NCBI GenBank assembly: GCA_934675045.1
Contig: CAKUPI010000092.1
Location: 1 to 7,139, forward strand
Reading direction: 5' to 3'
Origin: an uncultured Eubacteriales bacterium
Lineage (GTDB): Bacteria; Bacillota; Clostridia; Oscillospirales; Butyricicoccaceae
DNA: 7,139 nucleotides
Shown here: positions 6,140 through 7,139 of the stretch, piece by piece
How the letters are laid out: the number at the start of each line of letters is the position of its first letter
How positions within the stretch are numbered: position 1 is the first letter of the stretch
Notes under the pieces: generated by a model
Databases searched by the model: none
Told to the model about the DNA's origin: nothing
Seen by the model: the letters and a program-made list of their open reading frames with translations, nothing else
Made by a program: the position numbers and the translations under genes

Positions 6140-6250
6140 GCCTTCTTTCATCCAGACTGTACTGTCGGTTTTGGAATTGCACCAAATCCTGCGCACGCGC
6201 GCTCGCGGACTTTACCGCCGATCGGGAATTTCACCCTGCCCTGAAGACAT
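6140..6250 (-). ncRNA. FMN riboswitch (RFN element)
   Basis: Read on the minus strand, the conserved RFN blocks occur in the right order: TCTTC then GGGCAGGGTGAAATTCCCGA (6222-6241), CGGCGGT and AGTCCGCGAGC (6201-6211), a variable GC-rich stem, ATTTGGTGCAATTCCAAAACC, then CCGACAGTACAGTCTGGATG (6149-6168) and GAAAGAAGG closing the P1 stem. The aptamer binds flavin mononucleotide and usually shuts off downstream riboflavin synthesis or uptake genes. The ribU SD is about 90 nt further on, separated by two hairpins. Recognition is by direct match to the conserved blocks and is firm. Confidence 0.97.
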
Positions 6251-6271
6251 CCGTGTTCAGTTGTCGGGCCT

Positions 6272-6300
6272 ATTATAGCGCGGCGCGGGGGAAAAGTCAA
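6272..6300 (-). promoter_or_regulatory. Sigma-A-type promoter of the ribU leader
   Basis: On the minus strand TTGACT (6295-6300) and TATAAT (6272-6277) are separated by exactly 17 nt. A start near 6264-6266 places the RFN element 15-25 nt into the transcript, as expected for a riboswitch leader. The spacer is almost wholly G/C. The 28-nt tandem repeat begins only a few bases upstream of the -35. Confidence 0.93.
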
Positions 6301-6305
6301 GCTCC

Positions 6306-6360
6306 GGCCCCTTTTTTGCGGGGTGGTCGTACACGGCCCTTTTTTGCGGGGTGGTCGTAA
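6306..6360. repeat. Two-copy 28-nt tandem repeat upstream of ribU promoter
   Basis: TTTTTTGCGGGGTGGTCGTA occurs at 6312-6331 and again at 6340-6359, each preceded by GGCCC or GGCCCC, giving a period of 28 nt. The matched core is identical. The 8-nt junction (ACACGGCCC region) differs only slightly between copies. No coding sense is apparent. Confidence 0.9.
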
Positions 6361-6370
6361 AACAGTTAAC

Positions 6371-6396
6371 GGAGCGTATCGATACAGATACGCTCC
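6371..6396. repeat. Perfect 10-bp inverted repeat
   Basis: GGAGCGTATC (6371-6380) is the exact inverse of GATACGCTCC (6387-6396) with a 6-nt loop (GATACA). On the plus strand ATTTCTC follows, and on the minus strand GTTAACTGTTTT follows, so neither direction has a strong T tract. It may be a weak bidirectional terminator or part of the repeat mosaic. Confidence 0.7.
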
Positions 6397-6433
6397 ATTT
6401 CTCATACCAATATACCATGCAACAGGGTGCAGC

Positions 6434-6558
6434 CCTTGGCTCTCCCTTTGGGAGAGCTGTCACCGCAGGTGACTGAGAGGGCCTTGGCTCTCCCTTTGGG
6501 AGAGCTGTCACCACAGGTGACTGAGAGGGCCTTGGCTCTCCCTTTGGGAGAGGCAAGG
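6434..6558. repeat. Tandem 48-nt hairpin repeat, two full units and one partial
   Basis: Units begin with CCTTGGCTCTCCC at 6434, 6482 and 6530, a strict 48-nt period. Units 1 and 2 differ at one base only (G6465 versus A6513), which lies in a hairpin loop. Each full unit contains two hairpins: GCTCTCCC with GGGAGAGC around TTT, and GTCACC with GGTGAC around a 3-nt loop. The third copy stops after the first hairpin, but its stem is extended outward by CCTTG pairing with CAAGG (6530-6534 with 6554-6558, one G-G mismatch). I associate similar hairpin units with multicopy intergenic repeats of gut Oscillospirales, from memory only. Confidence 0.93.
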
Positions 6559-6588
6559 GATGCCCACAGGGAGAGGCAAGGGATGCCC
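6546..6588. repeat. 23-nt-period direct repeat
   Basis: GGGAGAGGCAAGGGATGCCC occurs at 6546-6565 and again at 6569-6588, separated by three bases (ACA). The first copy overlaps the right arm of the third 48-nt hairpin unit, so this looks like a local duplication at the edge of that array. Confidence 0.9.
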
Positions 6589-6696
6589 GCGCGGTACGCC
6601 CAAAAGTGTATAGAAGTGCACCCTTTATCAGTTTAACAAATCGGGCTTTATCGATCTGATTCATTGTATCGTGCGGCTTTAATCTATGCAAGAAAA

Positions 6697-6722
6697 GTCC
6701 CGGCAGACATGACTGCCAGGAC
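6697..6722 (-). terminator. Hairpin with T-rich tail on the minus strand
   Basis: On the minus strand GTCCTGGCAG pairs with CTGCCGGGAC (10 bp, one T-G pair, 6-nt loop), followed by TTTTCTTGC (6688-6696 on the plus strand). On the plus strand the same stem has one mismatch and a weaker tail containing TTTT at 6731-6734. No minus-strand gene is visible upstream, so its client is unclear. Confidence 0.45.
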
Positions 6723-6740
6723 GGAAACTGTTTTACGCCC

Positions 6741-6765
6741 CCGGTATTTTGAGCCGGATTTTTTT
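6741..6765 (+). terminator. Weak terminator-like hairpin before regulator promoter
   Basis: CCGG (6741-6744) and CCGG (6754-6757) can form a short 4-5 bp stem followed by A and seven T (6759-6765). The T tract is good but the stem is short, so it may be an insulating terminator or chance. Confidence 0.35.
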
Positions 6766-6775
6766 GCGCGGGGGG

Positions 6776-6804
6776 TTGACAGGCGGGCGGGGTTGTGATA
6801 TGGT
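6776..6804 (+). promoter_or_regulatory. Promoter of the GntR regulator gene
   Basis: A perfect -35, TTGACA (6776-6781), is followed after 17 nt by a weaker -10, TATGGT (6799-6804). It stands 44 nt before the GTG start and directly before an inverted repeat, the usual layout for a self-regulated YtrA-type operon. Confidence 0.8.
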
Positions 6805-6832
6805 TAATTACATAAGTAACTAACCAACTAAC
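6803..6832 (+). promoter_or_regulatory. Probable operator of the GntR regulator
   Basis: GTTAATTAC (6803-6811) and GTAACTAAC (6816-6824) form an inverted repeat matching at 8 of 9 positions around ATAA. A further CAACTAAC (6825-6832) repeats the right half directly. The site overlaps the last two bases of the -10 and the presumed transcription start, so binding would block the promoter. Binding by the adjacent regulator is inferred. Confidence 0.65.
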
Positions 6833-6847
6833 AAAGGAGGCGAGCTG

Positions 6848-7139
6848 GTGCGCATCAACTTTGAAAGCGAAACGCCCATTTACATGCAGATTGCCGAGAG
6901 CATCGAGGACGCGGTGCTTTCGGGGGCCTTTCCGGAGGAGACACAGGTGCCTTCGACGACGGAGATCTCCGTCGCGTACAAGATCAACCCCGCCACTGTA
7001 CTCAAGGGCATGGCCCTTTTGTCGGAAGAGGGGATTTTATACAAAAAAAGGGGAGTGGGCATGTTTGTCAAACAGGGCGCAGCCGCCTATGTCGGCCGGA
7101 AGCGGCGCCGGGATTTTTACCGGAGCTACGTTGTGGCGC
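6848..7139 (+). CDS. GntR family regulator, YtrA subfamily, 3' end missing
   Basis: Ninety-seven residues are visible of what is normally a 115-130-residue dimeric repressor in this subfamily. The winged-helix domain spans residues 8-75: PIYMQIAESIEDAVLSGAF, then QVPSTTEISVAYKINPATVL (recognition helix region), then LSEEGILYKKRGVGMFV (wing). A basic YVGRKRRRDFYRSYVV begins the short C-terminal dimerisation helices, and the frame runs off the right edge. The start is GTG at 6848, set by AAAGGAGG (6833-6840) with 7-nt spacing; RINFESETPIYMQI is the typical YtrA N-terminus. Regulators of this subfamily usually head operons with ABC transporter genes and respond to cell-envelope stress or unknown ligands; those genes would be outside the window. 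The promoter-overlapping inverted repeat suggests autoregulation. Confidence 0.95.
   Translation, partial: MRINFESETPIYMQIAESIEDAVLSGAFPEETQVPSTTEISVAYKINPATVLKGMALLSEEGILYKKRGVGMFVKQGAAAYVGRKRRRDFYRSYVVA

Larger units (their letters stand above)
6301..6775. other. Gene-free intergenic stretch with repeats and hairpins
   Basis: No credible gene lies here. Frames stay open on both strands because the 48-nt repeat unit is a multiple of three, but they lack SD sites and family resemblance. The stretch holds the 28-nt tandem repeat, an isolated 10-bp hairpin, the 48-nt tandem hairpin units, a 23-nt-period repeat, a lower-GC segment (about 6600-6690) in which I see nothing definable, and two hairpins before the regulator promoter. 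Confidence 0.75.

Noticed and set aside
5364..6278. A 304-residue plus-strand frame opposite ribU and its riboswitch
   Set aside because: It reads through two terminators, ribU antisense and the RFN element. The product is Gly/Gln/Lys low-complexity without motifs.
6434..6588. Possible CRISPR array
   Set aside because: The units abut each other without variable spacers, the repeats are internally double-palindromic, and no cas gene is present.
6257..6691. A minus-strand open frame with repeated LPKGEPRPSQSP-like peptide, and its plus-strand counterpart at 6427-6636
   Set aside because: The peptide repeats come only from the 48-nt DNA repeat being divisible by three. No SD, conserved domain or sensible composition supports translation.

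Overview
No previously undescribed system could be supported here. The window is an ordinary, GC-rich stretch of chromosome from a spore-forming, Gram-positive Clostridia-like bacterium, most likely a gut Oscillospirales-type organism (inference). The signs are strong purine-rich Shine-Dalgarno sites, CotF-like spore coat genes, an FMN riboswitch in front of an ECF transporter S component, a YnzC-type (DUF896) small protein, a YtrA-type GntR regulator, and tandem hairpin repeats of a kind I associate with such genomes.

Layout. Bases 1-3710 carry four co-directional plus-strand genes: the 3' part of proC (proline synthesis), a LURP-one/YxjI-like protein, a PAS-PAS-GGDEF diguanylate cyclase, and mutY, which overlaps the cyclase by 8 nt. 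A long GC-rich hairpin (3712-3746) separates mutY from a convergent minus-strand pair of small spore-coat-type genes (4204 down to 3768). Divergent from that pair is a plus-strand unit: an exported NodB-type polysaccharide deacetylase followed at once by a DUF896 gene. It ends at a clear intrinsic terminator (5352-5382), which lies back to back with the terminator of the minus-strand gene beyond it.

Bases 5390-6300 form a complete minus-strand riboflavin-uptake unit: sigma-A-type promoter, FMN riboswitch (RFN element), terminator-like hairpin, strong SD, ribU and terminator. It reads as FMN-responsive control of riboflavin import. Bases 6301-6775 contain no credible gene. They hold a two-copy 28-nt tandem repeat, an isolated hairpin, a 48-nt-period tandem hairpin repeat, a 23-nt-period repeat and further hairpins.

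From 6776 a plus-strand promoter with an overlapping inverted repeat drives a GTG-started YtrA-type GntR regulator that runs off the right edge. Genes of this type usually head an operon with ABC-transporter genes, which would lie outside the window. The items most worth a second look are the repeat cluster, the sigma-E-like promoter candidate in front of the coat pair, and the riboflavin leader's expression platform.
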